Counted from the first letter of the stretch, positions 17,185-25,598 are shown. The stretch is 64,000 nucleotides of DNA from Tuwongella immobilis (GCF_901538355.1 NZ_LR593887.1:1960920-2024919); one strand, 5' to 3'. The notes: generated from the sequence alone by a model not told the origin. Numbers and translations are program-made.

Positions 17185-18255
17185 ATGGCAACGCCACGTT
17201 TTCTTTCACCGTACAACGGGTACATCCCGGCCGCGACTGGCCAGGCGATCGCCTTTGTGCGGGATCCGAAGAAGTTCAAGCTGAACGAATACGCTCAGCT
17301 CATCAAGAGTCCGAAGCCGGTCGGGATCTACAGCTATCTCGATCCGGACTACGGGACGCGAGTCGTGACGGATGAGGAGTTCGCCTGGGAAGATGGCGAC
17401 CGCCGACCTCAAAACAATCACAACTTGGCGAGCTTCAAGTTCGAGTCGTTCCGCTGCAAGCGGCGCAACTATGGCTTCACTTTGGGTTACGAAGCCATCG
17501 AAAACGCCGAAGGCAGCTTCGATCCGAAGATGTTCCACCAAGCGGGCATCCTCACCCAGGCGATGACCAACAAGACATCGCGGGTGATCAAGATGCTCGA
17601 AAACCCCACCAACTGGGGCAATAACCACGCGACTGCGGATGTGCTCAATGGCGGTTTCGGTGGCTGGGATTTGGCGGCGGCTGACCCCAGTAGCCCGTAC
17701 TACCTGGCCATCCGCAAAACTCTGAACGAAGCCGTCCGCCGCATCGTGCTGATGACCAACGGCATGGTCACCATCAATGACCTTCGGCTGGTGATCAGTC
17801 CGGGACTGGCCAAGACCATCTCCGAGACGGATGAGATCAACGCCTTCCTCAAGAACAATCAGTTTGGTCTGGGGCAGGTGACCGGCGGTGTGGCGAACCA
17901 GAACGAGAACTATGGTCTGCCGCCGCGGTATGCCAATCTGCCGATCATCGTCGAGGATGCGGTGATCGTCACGTCCCGGCCCAAGGCAAACGGTGCCCCC
18001 GCAGTCATGGACGTGGACCGCACCTTCATCAAGAGTGATGACAGCGCCATCATCTGCTCGCGTGTAGGCGGTCTGGACGGGAACTACGGCTCACCGTCGT
18101 TCTCCACCGTGCAGCTCTACTTCCACAAGTATGAGCTCACCGTGGAAGGCTTCGATGACCCCGAGAACAAGCGCTACAACGGCAACGTCGTGGATCACTA
18201 CCACGAGGTCCTCGCGGCTGCACCGGCAGGTTACCTCATCGAAGGATGCAAGTAA
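17185..18255 (+). CDS. major capsid protein
   Basis: 356 residues. Length, position between decoration and connector genes, and sequence features point to the HK97-fold major capsid protein: a polar N-arm, a spine-helix region around ~115-165 and beta-rich P and A domains later (NLPIIVEDAVIV, DDSAIICSRVGGLDG). The C-terminus (YHEVLAAAPAGYLIEGC) is typical of unprocessed Mu-like capsid proteins. Hundreds of copies would form the head. No cleavage site is evident, although the protease gene upstream could trim it. Confidence 0.75.
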   Translation: MATPRFLSPYNGYIPAATGQAIAFVRDPKKFKLNEYAQLIKSPKPVGIYSYLDPDYGTRVVTDEEFAWEDGDRRPQNNHNLASFKFESFRCKRRNYGFTLGYEAIENAEGSFDPKMFHQAGILTQAMTNKTSRVIKMLENPTNWGNNHATADVLNGGFGGWDLAAADPSSPYYLAIRKTLNEAVRRIVLMTNGMVTINDLRLVISPGLAKTISETDEINAFLKNNQFGLGQVTGGVANQNENYGLPPRYANLPIIVEDAVIVTSRPKANGAPAVMDVDRTFIKSDDSAIICSRVGGLDGNYGSPSFSTVQLYFHKYELTVEGFDDPENKRYNGNVVDHYHEVLAAAPAGYLIEGCK

Positions 18256-18258
18256 GCC

Positions 18259-18771
18259 ATGCCGGTGGAAAGCAGCTCCAACAGTTATTGTACGGGCAGT
18301 CAACTGTTGGACTATCACGATGCCCGTCTGGTGGGCGACCTGCTCAGCGATGCGGAGACTCGTATCGCTGAAGGGTCGATTCCCACCAATCCCAAAGTGC
18401 TGGCCGCCTTGCGGCGTGCATCCGGGGATTTGGAGTCTGCCGCGCTGGTCGGTGGCCGGTACAAGGTCACCGATCTCGAGATGCTGACCGGGAACGCACT
18501 GGAGTATCGGATCGGGCTGGTGGCCGATCTCGCATTCTGGCACTTGACCAAGCGCCGGTTCCCCGCGACCAAGATCGAGGATGTGACCGGCGCCCAACAA
18601 GCAATGGACACGCTCGAACTGCTCCGGACCGGCGAGCGGATCTTCGGAGTGGTGGAAGTGATCGAAGCCCACAACATGGGCACGGTGGATGTGTCTCAGC
18701 CCGTGGATCGGCGACCGACCACGGTGCAGATGGCCCGGCGATTCTTCGGTCGTCGCAACCATGAGGAGTGA
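18259..18771 (+). CDS. head-tail connector-type protein (DUF1320/gp36-like)
   Basis: 170 residues, ATG three bases after the capsid stop. It is mostly helical: SQLLDYHDARLVGDLLSD, LAALRRASGDLES, and a middle LEYRIGLVADLAFWHL helix. That matches the DUF1320 family of Mu-like head-tail joining proteins (about 140-170 residues), which form a ring below the portal. The last ~20 residues are very basic. It overlaps the next reading frame by a few bases. The family call is moderate. Confidence 0.6.
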   Translation: MPVESSSNSYCTGSQLLDYHDARLVGDLLSDAETRIAEGSIPTNPKVLAALRRASGDLESAALVGGRYKVTDLEMLTGNALEYRIGLVADLAFWHLTKRRFPATKIEDVTGAQQAMDTLELLRTGERIFGVVEVIEAHNMGTVDVSQPVDRRPTTVQMARRFFGRRNHEE

Positions 18772-18773
18772 CC

Positions 18774-19283
18774 GTGCCCGCATCCATTCACGTCAATGGT
18801 CCCGCGCTGATCGCCGTTGGGGCCCAAGGACTTCAAGGCCAACTTGCCCAGTTGGGCATCAGCGAGGATGGCGTGACCATCCAGCTCAACAACTACGATG
18901 ACCCCGTGATGACCGATGCCGGCGGGATGCGGGTGCCTGTCGATCTCCAAGAGATGGGCCAGGACGCCATCATCCGAATGCGATTGGTGGCCTACGATCT
19001 CGCCATTCTGCAGCGCATCCGCAAGCGGGCCAACGCTGCTGCCGAGGGAGTTGGTCCCAGCGTCGGGCGGCTCATTGCGTCCAACAACCACGGGTTCCGC
19101 GTGGCAATCTCTTCCGAGACCGATGAGCCGTGGCGGTTCTTTTTGTGCTACCCGCGATCGGCTCAGCAGGTCAAGGTGGGCACCCGGCGCTCGATGTGGG
19201 ATGTCGAGTTCTATTCGTGGCCGTTGGTGAACAACCTCAGCACATCCTTTGGAGCGCGGCTCTATGATCACGTTTTTGCGTAA
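18774..19283 (+). CDS. tail tube protein candidate
   Basis: 169 residues from GTG 18774, chosen because GAGG at 18764-18767 is well placed; a GTG at 18768 is also possible. The sequence is beta-rich with a central helix and a C-terminal strand pair (FFLCYPRSAQQVKVG then WDVEFYSWP), a pattern common in tail-tube proteins of siphophages. It lies directly before the frameshifting tail assembly chaperone and overlaps it by 20 bases. That order is conserved in siphophages, so major tail tube is the best guess. Confidence 0.5.
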   Translation: MPASIHVNGPALIAVGAQGLQGQLAQLGISEDGVTIQLNNYDDPVMTDAGGMRVPVDLQEMGQDAIIRMRLVAYDLAILQRIRKRANAAAEGVGPSVGRLIASNNHGFRVAISSETDEPWRFFLCYPRSAQQVKVGTRRSMWDVEFYSWPLVNNLSTSFGARLYDHVFA

Positions 19284-19824
19284 GCTGTTCAGGGGTGGCC
19301 CTCTCCGAAGCGAGAAAGAGATCTACCGCTATTGGGATGGTCGCCAATGGCAAAATGCCGACCCCATCCGCATCCAACTGAAGCTGGTCGAGATCGGCGG
19401 CGACAACTGGACCGACATGCTGCAAGGCTTGCGAGCCCTCCAGGCAAGCAAACTGCCGCTCACCCCGGCCATGCAAGCCCAGCGCCTGAAACAGGGGCTA
19501 CTCGCTCTGGCGGATGTCGCTGAGCTGGCTCGCAAAGTCTTTGGGGTGCAACCCTACGGAATGGAGAAGGGCAAAGCGGTGGGCCTAACCGAAGCCGAGT
19601 GCTTGGGCCTGATCACCGACTTCTTGGACTGGGTCCATTCTTCGGTCGAGGACGTCCGCCCTTTTGCGAGCTGGCCGGCTGCTACGGAGCTGGCGTTCTT
19701 GGACTCGCCGGACGACTCGACTATCGCACCCTCTGCGGACTCTACTTCGGACGCGGCCTCATCCGAGACTGGTGGAGCAACACCCTCGCCCAAGGATTCG
19801 CTCCAATCATCCGAAGTATCGTAG
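19264..19824 (+). CDS. tail assembly chaperone, zero-frame form
   Basis: 186 residues from ATG 19264, inside the end of the tail-tube candidate gene. Residues ~1-130 are helical (DMLQGLRALQASKLPL, LALADVAELARKVFG, TEAECLGLITDFLDW). Residues ~140-186 are a low-complexity Ser/Asp/Thr tail without apparent structure. In siphophages the tail assembly chaperone is made in two forms by -1 frameshifting; both bind the tape measure during tail assembly. Here a CCCTTTT heptamer at codons 133-134 offers the shift, giving the longer product described separately. The tape-measure candidate lies on the opposite strand at 23523-24866. Confidence 0.6.
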   Translation: MITFLRKLFRGGPLRSEKEIYRYWDGRQWQNADPIRIQLKLVEIGGDNWTDMLQGLRALQASKLPLTPAMQAQRLKQGLLALADVAELARKVFGVQPYGMEKGKAVGLTEAECLGLITDFLDWVHSSVEDVRPFASWPAATELAFLDSPDDSTIAPSADSTSDAASSETGGATPSPKDSLQSSEVS

Positions 19825-19847
19825 CGGGACTTGACCAATCTGAATAA
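19264..19847 (+). CDS. predicted -1 frameshift product of the tail assembly chaperone
   Basis: The zero frame is read to F134 and then continues in the -1 frame from 19665 to a TAA at 19845-19847, giving about 194 residues. The added 60 residues (CELAGCYGAGVLGLAGRLDY, then CGLYFGRGLIRDWWSNT and a helical end) look protein-like, unlike the Ser/Asp tail of the zero frame. The two forms would share 134 residues, as lambda gpG and gpGT do. No test of expression is possible here. The coordinates cover both frames and should not be read as one straight frame. Confidence 0.5.
19659..19665 (+). other. -1 ribosomal frameshift site, C CCT TTT
   Basis: In the zero frame this heptamer has the X XXY YYZ form (CCC then TTTT). 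A possible downstream stem pairs CCGGC near 19675 with GCCGG near 19710, but its distance is not ideal. The -1 frame stays open for 60 codons and ends only 23 bases after the zero-frame stop. Confidence 0.55.
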
Positions 19848-19885
19848 GAGGTGCCGTCTGGATTGTTTCGCCAGACGGCACCTCT
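19847..19885 (+). terminator. Rho-independent-type hairpin after the tail chaperone
   Basis: AGAGGTGCCGTCTGG (19847-19861) pairs perfectly with CCAGACGGCACCTCT (19871-19885) across a 9-base loop. It begins at the frameshift-product stop codon and separates the head/tail operon from the accessory pair at 19987-21301. Confidence 0.75.
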
Positions 19886-19986
19886 GTTCATTTCCAAATG
19901 AGCGAACAACAGATAACGGAAAGAATCTGTTTGCTTACTCTGTTTTTCCGGGTAGCTTGGAATGATACCCAAAACTGGAGCAGGCA

Positions 19987-20742
19987 GTGTCTTCCCCGTA
20001 TGCCCTTAAAGTCGCACTGATCGGAAACGAACTGCAACCGGATAAGTTGCCTGTTCGGGATCTTGCGCGTTTCCTGTCGCTATTCAGCGAATCGATTGAC
20101 TCCGAGACTGAAGAACCCAACAATTCGAAATCCGAACTGTCGTTGACGGCAATTCTACCAGGAAGCATCGAACTCTGCTTTGCTGCCGATTTGGCAGCGA
20201 ACTCCGCAAGTCAACGCATTGTGAAAGCAATTGATGAAAAATCAGGTGTTCTCTTAACCGAGAATACTCTTGACAAACTCGAGAGTATTGGAAAATTTGC
20301 CAAGAATCGCAAAATTCAGGTAAAGGTCGAATCGTCTGAAGAGGTGAACCAAAAGAAACGTGTTGTTGTGATTAGTGATCCCGAAGAGATTCGCCAGCTT
20401 CGACCAAAGCTCATTCATGGAATGACTTCATTCCGAGCCCAATGCATGCGCGTTGGCGGGAAGTCGCCGCGAGTCTATCTCCAATCAATTCTCACCAATC
20501 AGTCTATCAACGCAACTGCATCCAAACAGTTGGCCCAGCAAATCGCTCTTTCCCTTTACGGGATTGTCGAGGTCAAAGGAATTGCATCTTGGAGCACTCA
20601 TTCACTCACTCAGATAAGAAAATTTAAGATCACCGAGTTCAAGAACATCCGTCTGAGCCAGACGACTGATCGACTTTCACCGATACCGGGTTTCACAGTG
20701 GATTGGGATCGCTTAAATGACTTTCGAAATGATGACGAGTGA
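19987..20742 (+). CDS. unknown protein paired with a PIN-domain gene
   Basis: 251 residues from GTG 19987 with GGAG at 19977-19980. The sequence is a mixed alpha/beta protein: KVALIGNELQPDKLPVRDL, a SIELCFAADLAAN strand-helix, then helices rich in Lys/Glu and a C-terminal beta region. It lacks a signal peptide and catalytic motif. Similar proteins of this size commonly stand immediately before PIN-domain genes in bacteria. Base composition is AT-richer than the virion genes. It may be the partner (antitoxin or guide) of the PIN protein, 28 bases downstream. Confidence 0.45.
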   Translation: MSSPYALKVALIGNELQPDKLPVRDLARFLSLFSESIDSETEEPNNSKSELSLTAILPGSIELCFAADLAANSASQRIVKAIDEKSGVLLTENTLDKLESIGKFAKNRKIQVKVESSEEVNQKKRVVVISDPEEIRQLRPKLIHGMTSFRAQCMRVGGKSPRVYLQSILTNQSINATASKQLAQQIALSLYGIVEVKGIASWSTHSLTQIRKFKITEFKNIRLSQTTDRLSPIPGFTVDWDRLNDFRNDDE

Positions 20743-20770
20743 TTGCGGCGTGAAAGTGAAGTGACCCAAG

Positions 20771-21301
20771 ATGAACATTTGCATGGATTCTTCCGCGCTG
20801 TTTTGTCTGATTTCTGACCCAGCTATTTCTTTTTCCGGATCTGAATATCAGGAACGGGTGAAAAACTATTGCGAAGGAAATCATTCGATCATCATCCCGC
20901 CTCTTGTTGTAGCTGAAATTCTCGCAATCGTAAAAGCGTCTCGGAAGTCAGCGGTTCTGAGCTGGCTAAGCGAACATGTGATACCGTCTTTTGACTTTGC
21001 CACTGCAGTCAAACTGGATGAGCTCTACCAAAAAGTGCCGGGTGACAAGTCGAAAGAAAAATCGACAGCTTTCGGCGAAGGGTCAAGAACATGTTTTAAG
21101 TATGACCTTTTGATATTAGCGGTTGCGGTGCTGGCAAAATCACACGTGATGCTGACCAATGATAAACGCCTAAAAAATATGTGTAACGAGTTGACTGACG
21201 TCAGGGCGATTCTTCTCTCCGATTTACCGGAAGGCTCTTGCGATTCAAGCGCAGCCCCACCGCCAACGTCCAGCCCGAGATTATTTGATGATGTCGAGTA
21301 G
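20771..21301 (+). CDS. PIN-domain ribonuclease-like protein
   Basis: 176 residues, ATG start. The PIN catalytic pattern is visible: D6 (NICMDSSAL), E49 (PPLVVAEILA), D112 (FKYDLLILAVA) and D131 (MLTNDKRLKNMC), with the usual spacing. PIN proteins cut RNA and often act as VapC-type toxins. The last ~25 residues are a Pro/Ser tail. It is cotranscribed with the 251-residue gene, not with a VapB-like antitoxin, so it may be an accessory or defence module of the lysogen. The PIN call is good; the target RNA is unknown. Confidence 0.7.
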   Translation: MNICMDSSALFCLISDPAISFSGSEYQERVKNYCEGNHSIIIPPLVVAEILAIVKASRKSAVLSWLSEHVIPSFDFATAVKLDELYQKVPGDKSKEKSTAFGEGSRTCFKYDLLILAVAVLAKSHVMLTNDKRLKNMCNELTDVRAILLSDLPEGSCDSSAAPPPTSSPRLFDDVE

Positions 21302-21307
21302 ACAGCA

Positions 21308-21334
21308 CCGCCCTGGAGGATCACCCCAGGGCGG
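21308..21334. terminator. bidirectional hairpin between convergent genes
   Basis: CCGCCCTGG (21308-21316) pairs with CCAGGGCGG (21326-21334) across a 9-base loop. It lies between the PIN gene and the convergent lipoprotein gene and could stop both transcripts. Confidence 0.6.
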
Positions 21335-21361
21335 CTTGCGTTTCCGTGACTCCGGATCGGC

Positions 21362-21559
21362 TTACTTCTTCGGCTGCGGTGGCTCGCTTCGCTCTCCCGG
21401 CGGGCGAATCTGGCGATTGAAATAATCAGGATCGTCCTTCAGTTTCTTGTTCGTGTCTTTTTCAATCGCGTTGAGCCAATCCACCATTTCTGGCTTCGTT
21501 TCCTGCGGAGGCTTACACCCCGCGCCGAGCAGCATCACCGCCATCAGTACCCATCGCAT
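21362..21559 (-). CDS. small phage lipoprotein sharing its C-terminus with the tape measure
   Basis: 65 residues from ATG 21559, with AGGGG upstream. It begins with a lipoprotein signal (MRWVLMAVMLLGAGC, lipobox LGAGC). The rest is a short charged helix ending in DPDYFNRQIRPPGERS. That end, and the preceding (M)(V)DWLxA motif, match the C-terminus of the tape-measure candidate (DPDYFNKQIRPPGEQS). Small phage lipoproteins are often outer-membrane spanins or exclusion factors; here neither is proven. It closes the minus-strand block and overlaps no other gene. Confidence 0.55.
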   Translation of the reverse strand: MRWVLMAVMLLGAGCKPPQETKPEMVDWLNAIEKDTNKKLKDDPDYFNRQIRPPGERSEPPQPKK

Positions 21560-21618
21560 TGCTATTCCCCTTTGCACGATTGGACTTGCAGCAATGATGC
21601 TACCACGGTGCGGCGAAG

Positions 21619-23526
21619 TCAATCAAGCAAGGATTCTAACAGCCAGTTGTCCCCATCACCGGTCGTGCCCCAAACCAAATCGCTCGAACGTCCTTTGGTG
21701 GCACCAGCAGAGGCAAAGGTGAGCTGTCCATCGCGGCGAATGTATGGCGTCACAGGCGCGGTAACCTGCACTTGATCCGCGAATGCAGAGACGTAGTGGT
21801 AGACACCAGCCACTTCGTAGATGAACGACACGCCATCCGCCGCCAGGCGAATATTGTTGACATCGCAGCTGCGGTCCAGTGGGATCCAGTTGGAGTATTC
21901 GCCCTCACCAGGATCTGGGTCAGGAACAACCGGGGGGCTGCCCGTTCGCTTGCATGACCAAGTGACATCGAGGTAGGTCACGGCAGCCCCCATCTGCAAC
22001 ACGGTCACTCGCTCGCCAGGCGCTGTTGGGGTCAGCACATGGCGATTGGATTTGACACGATAGCGAGACTTGATCGTGTAGTGATCATAGACCCCCGGAT
22101 CGGGATCTTCGTACCTTGTCGGGATGGCAGGTAGCGATGCCACCTCGGTAATGCTGGTAATCAGGTTGCCGATGCTGGCGATGATTCCCCCGGCGGTGGT
22201 CCGCACTTGCACTTGTCCAGTCGGTGCCGATGACGATTCTGTGGCCGCTGTCGAGTTAGTTGCGTGCCGTCGGCTCTCCGTCCCTTGGGTAGTGACGGGT
22301 GGCTTTTCTTGCCCGCCACCGCTCCAGATGCTGCCGGACAGAACCCGTTCTTGCTGCTGGACATACGCTTCCGCGCAGGGATCTTTGAAAGCAAATGCCA
22401 GCATACGCAGGAATCCAACATTCCCATCGGTCCCCGGGCCGACTCCAGGAGTGTTTGCCGTGATTTCTTTCTTGGGATCCCATCCACGGTTATCCCAACG
22501 ACTGAGATCGGCATCCTTGCCAGACACCCCCAGCAGCGTCGAGGGCGGCTTGATTTGTGCTCGGAGGCTAATGTCGACCGTTGGCTCAAACAAGTCCTGC
22601 ATCACTGTGCCGGCGACCATGAACTGAGAACGGTCAACTTGTCCATTGGTCCCCAGCGGGTTCGCGATTTTCAGTTTGGTCAATCCGATTCCCACAGCGC
22701 GTTGAAGGAGTTGCGAGTAAGAAGTGTTTTTGGCACCAGTCAATCGAAGCTGGACCTGACCGTAGACGAGCCCATCCGTGCCAGTGGTTTCCAGGTATTT
22801 GCCGCTTGCTTTGATAGCCGGGACTGGCGCCATGACAAACTGTTCCACGTCCGTCATCTCGAAGTCCATCGCAAGCCCGTCGGCTTGCAACGTGTATCGA
22901 GTCTGTGATCGAACAAAGCCTGTTGGCACTGCCGGTGTCACGCTCGCTCGCAGTTCATCAGGCGACTTTCTGACATCGCGTCGCGTGATCATTCGACCGG
23001 TTGTGGTCTGCGTGCAAATCCACTTTTCATCAAAGCCCAGCGATTGAGTCCATCGGATCGACAGAATCGCTGAGTCTTTTTGATCACAGCCGAGAATTGT
23101 TGTTTCGATGGAAAATTCTACCAAGAAAGTCTCAGCCGTGATCTTGTGAGCCCGAAGCACTTTGGGTGTTGGTCCCTTGGCGATGTCTTTGGTCTCCGGT
23201 GCGTCCATGTCACCGGTCACATGGATGATGGGCGAATTCCCCACCCCGTACCACAGCGTCTTTCGGGGGGTGAGTAGCTTGGTTCGGATCGCTGCCAATT
23301 GCACTGCTGGATCGACGGCGTTGCTCAACCCTTGTTGGACGGACTCCAGCGTTTTGGTTCCTCGGTCAGCTTGCGCCGTCGGTGCCGTGGAGAGAATCCC
23401 CGTCACATGGATCGTGACAGCGAACCCAATCACATCGGTGTTCGTCGGATCGTAAACCGCCTGCTGCTCAACGGTTTGCGTCGAGATGTACGGGATTTCA
23501 ATACCGTTGTAGATCAACTTACTCAT
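21619..23526 (-). CDS. distal tail / baseplate-type structural protein
   Basis: 635 residues. It starts by an ATGA overlap with the stop of the tape-measure candidate, so it is translated after it. The N-terminal ~400 residues are beta-rich with many Thr/Val segments (IHVTGILSTAPTAQADRG, VQLRLTGAKNTSY). The C-terminal ~230 contain Pro-rich hinges and further strand repeats. That position, right after a tape measure, is where distal tail or tail-associated lysin proteins stand in siphophages. I see no lysozyme or peptidase motif. The structural role is inferred from position and composition. Confidence 0.5.
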   Translation of the reverse strand: MSKLIYNGIEIPYISTQTVEQQAVYDPTNTDVIGFAVTIHVTGILSTAPTAQADRGTKTLESVQQGLSNAVDPAVQLAAIRTKLLTPRKTLWYGVGNSPIIHVTGDMDAPETKDIAKGPTPKVLRAHKITAETFLVEFSIETTILGCDQKDSAILSIRWTQSLGFDEKWICTQTTTGRMITRRDVRKSPDELRASVTPAVPTGFVRSQTRYTLQADGLAMDFEMTDVEQFVMAPVPAIKASGKYLETTGTDGLVYGQVQLRLTGAKNTSYSQLLQRAVGIGLTKLKIANPLGTNGQVDRSQFMVAGTVMQDLFEPTVDISLRAQIKPPSTLLGVSGKDADLSRWDNRGWDPKKEITANTPGVGPGTDGNVGFLRMLAFAFKDPCAEAYVQQQERVLSGSIWSGGGQEKPPVTTQGTESRRHATNSTAATESSSAPTGQVQVRTTAGGIIASIGNLITSITEVASLPAIPTRYEDPDPGVYDHYTIKSRYRVKSNRHVLTPTAPGERVTVLQMGAAVTYLDVTWSCKRTGSPPVVPDPDPGEGEYSNWIPLDRSCDVNNIRLAADGVSFIYEVAGVYHYVSAFADQVQVTAPVTPYIRRDGQLTFASAGATKGRSSDLVWGTTGDGDNWLLESLLD

Positions 23527-24866
23527 GATTGCTCTCCTGGTGGGCGAATTTGTTTGTTGAAGTAATCCGGATCGGCTGCCTGTTGGCGGCGTCCTTGATC
23601 TGCGACCGCTTGAAGCCAGTCCGACATGACGCGTGTGTCGGCTTCTTGCTGCTCACGTTCTGCACGCGATTTGAACAAGTCCAGCCCGGCGTTGACCGCT
23701 TTTGAGATCCACCCCAGCGGGCGAACGGCTTCGGTGATCAGGCTCTGCGCTCCACCCATGAGGGTGTTGCCGATGCGTCCCGTCAGTACCTCGATCTCTT
23801 TGGTGACATCCTTCCAGTTCTGGTCTTGGCGGCTGAGATAGCCCGCCGAGGAGGCCAGCCGCTGCCCCTTCTCAAGATCCCGAAGCGTGTCCTGGATTTT
23901 GGCACTGGCAAAGATCGCGGCCATCGCCGGTGACACCCCAGCCAGCGCCTTGTTGTGTTCGAGCATTTCCTTGGTGCCAGCTCGAACCGCCTTGCCAAAC
24001 TCCAGCAAGGCGCTGGCAGCCGCGACATAGGGCACCGCTTTGCCCGCCAGTCGATTGACCGCCCGAGACGCCAATGGGCTGGCCAGCGCCTTGTGAACCG
24101 TCGGGGTGATGATCCGGCCGTTCTTGTCGATGTTGGCCCCACGCGAGATCTGGCCCCGTCCCAGATCGCGTGGCCGCGCTGAGGCTGGTTGTTGTGGTTG
24201 TTGCGACTCATCACTTCCAGCCGATCCCGGTGATTGTGGGCCGCCACCTCCGCCGCCAGCTCCGCCCGCGCCCCCGCCGAAAGCGCGTGGCTTCTTCATC
24301 CGCCGTCCCAACGACTTGGCAAGACTGCTGGACAGCTTCATCACGGGTTGGATCAGTCGCCGGTTCAGGATGCTGGTCGGCTCGGTTGTCTCCGCCGCCG
24401 AGCCACCGAACTTGCTCAAGGCTTTGCCCAAGCGAGCCAGCCCACGGTACCGCCGTTTTTGTGGGCCAGCAGGATCCTCGCCGGCATCGGCGTCACTCGG
24501 CGCGGGGGCGGGCGTTGGCGTTGGGATCGGGGTGCCAGATGCGCCAGAGCGGGCAGCGGTGATTGAGAGTCGCAAGAACTGCTCGAACATCGTCTGGATC
24601 GCGGGTGCGAATTGGACGATGCCGTTCCCGCCTTGGGCGCTTGGTTGGCTGGTCCCGGCGGGAGAGGCTGACTTTGACTTGGGCTGATCCCCTTCGAGGA
24701 TCGGCAGCGATCGCGGGCCAGCGGGGCCAGGATCTTTCACCCCGTAGCCACCTTCGGACATTTTGTTCAGTTGCTCCAGGCGCTCTTCGGACATGCCCGG
24801 ATGGAACATGCGGAGCAGATCTTTGCCCGCGATTGTATTCACAGACTCATGAACTTTCGGCGTCAC
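23523..24866 (-). CDS. tape-measure-like tail protein
   Basis: 447 residues from GTG 24866; AAAGGAG stands seven bases upstream of it, so the start is well supported and longer in-frame readings are unlikely. Residues ~1-150 are charged and Pro/Ser-rich; ~150-230 basic; ~230-420 helical with hydrophobic stretches (AVPYVAAASALLEFGKAV, LAGVSPAMAAIFASAKIQDT), as in tape measures that set tail length. The last 16 residues (DPDYFNKQIRPPGEQS) are shared with the lipoprotein at 21362-21559. It is on the opposite strand to the tail chaperone that should assist it. Confidence 0.55.
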   Translation of the reverse strand: MTPKVHESVNTIAGKDLLRMFHPGMSEERLEQLNKMSEGGYGVKDPGPAGPRSLPILEGDQPKSKSASPAGTSQPSAQGGNGIVQFAPAIQTMFEQFLRLSITAARSGASGTPIPTPTPAPAPSDADAGEDPAGPQKRRYRGLARLGKALSKFGGSAAETTEPTSILNRRLIQPVMKLSSSLAKSLGRRMKKPRAFGGGAGGAGGGGGGPQSPGSAGSDESQQPQQPASARPRDLGRGQISRGANIDKNGRIITPTVHKALASPLASRAVNRLAGKAVPYVAAASALLEFGKAVRAGTKEMLEHNKALAGVSPAMAAIFASAKIQDTLRDLEKGQRLASSAGYLSRQDQNWKDVTKEIEVLTGRIGNTLMGGAQSLITEAVRPLGWISKAVNAGLDLFKSRAEREQQEADTRVMSDWLQAVADQGRRQQAADPDYFNKQIRPPGEQS

Positions 24867-24977
24867 AATGGATCTCCTTTGTCGAAGTGACAGAGGATTG
24901 TTCCACTGATGCTGCGGAGACGCCGCCGGAATGGTATGATGAACAGAATCGCACTTCTTGGTTTTCAGAGAGGTTGT

Positions 24978-25598
24978 ATGCCACCACAACCAGCCCGTTC
25001 CCGCGCTGCAGCCGACGACCTGTTTCGGCTCAACCAAGGGCTCGCCATCCAAGCGGCCATCTTGCTCCGCGACTGTCAGTCGCTCATCCCATTCGATGAC
25101 TTGAAACAGATCGCCCTGATGACCCTGTGGCAAGTCTGCCTGAAATGGGATCCGCGCTCCAACACCAAGTTCTCCACCTTCGCCTACACGACGATCAAGA
25201 ATCGGCTCATCAATGCGATCCGCACCACCCACCGGCTGCCATTGGCGGAGCGTGAAGACGATTGCCCCTTGGCATCCGTCCACGACCGTCAAGCGTTGCC
25301 CGAGCGAGACCCCGACAGCATGGGAACAATCCGGGAATGGTTGGCCCAACTCGACCAGCCCATCGATCGGCAAGTGATCATCATGAGCTATGGGCTTGAC
25401 GGTTGTGGCTATTCACTGGACCAAATCGCGGCGGGACTGGGGATCAAACGGCGGCAAGTCGCCATCTATCTCCGGCGTGCCATGGACAAACTGGCGGTCA
25501 TCGCGGGGGTGAAAGATGCAGTGGTTAAAGACAAACCAAGTCCGCGTCGAAGGCATGTTGTTTCACAGACAGGCGATCTGTTCGCAGACTGTGAGTGA
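24978..25598 (+). CDS. phage-encoded sigma-70-family factor
   Basis: 206 residues from ATG 24978 with AGAGAGG upstream; two earlier in-frame ATGs lack a ribosome site. Region 2 is clear (FDDLKQIALMTLWQV, then FSTFAYTTIKNRLINAIR), and region 4 has a helix-turn-helix (YSLDQIAAGLGIKRRQVA, then YLRRAMDKL). Region 3 is short, as in ECF-type or phage sigma factors. It could direct RNA polymerase to late phage promoters. It starts divergently from the tape-measure gene and overlaps the ParB-like gene by 83 bases. The basic C-terminal tail is unusual. Confidence 0.8.
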   Translation: MPPQPARSRAAADDLFRLNQGLAIQAAILLRDCQSLIPFDDLKQIALMTLWQVCLKWDPRSNTKFSTFAYTTIKNRLINAIRTTHRLPLAEREDDCPLASVHDRQALPERDPDSMGTIREWLAQLDQPIDRQVIIMSYGLDGCGYSLDQIAAGLGIKRRQVAIYLRRAMDKLAVIAGVKDAVVKDKPSPRRRHVVSQTGDLFADCE

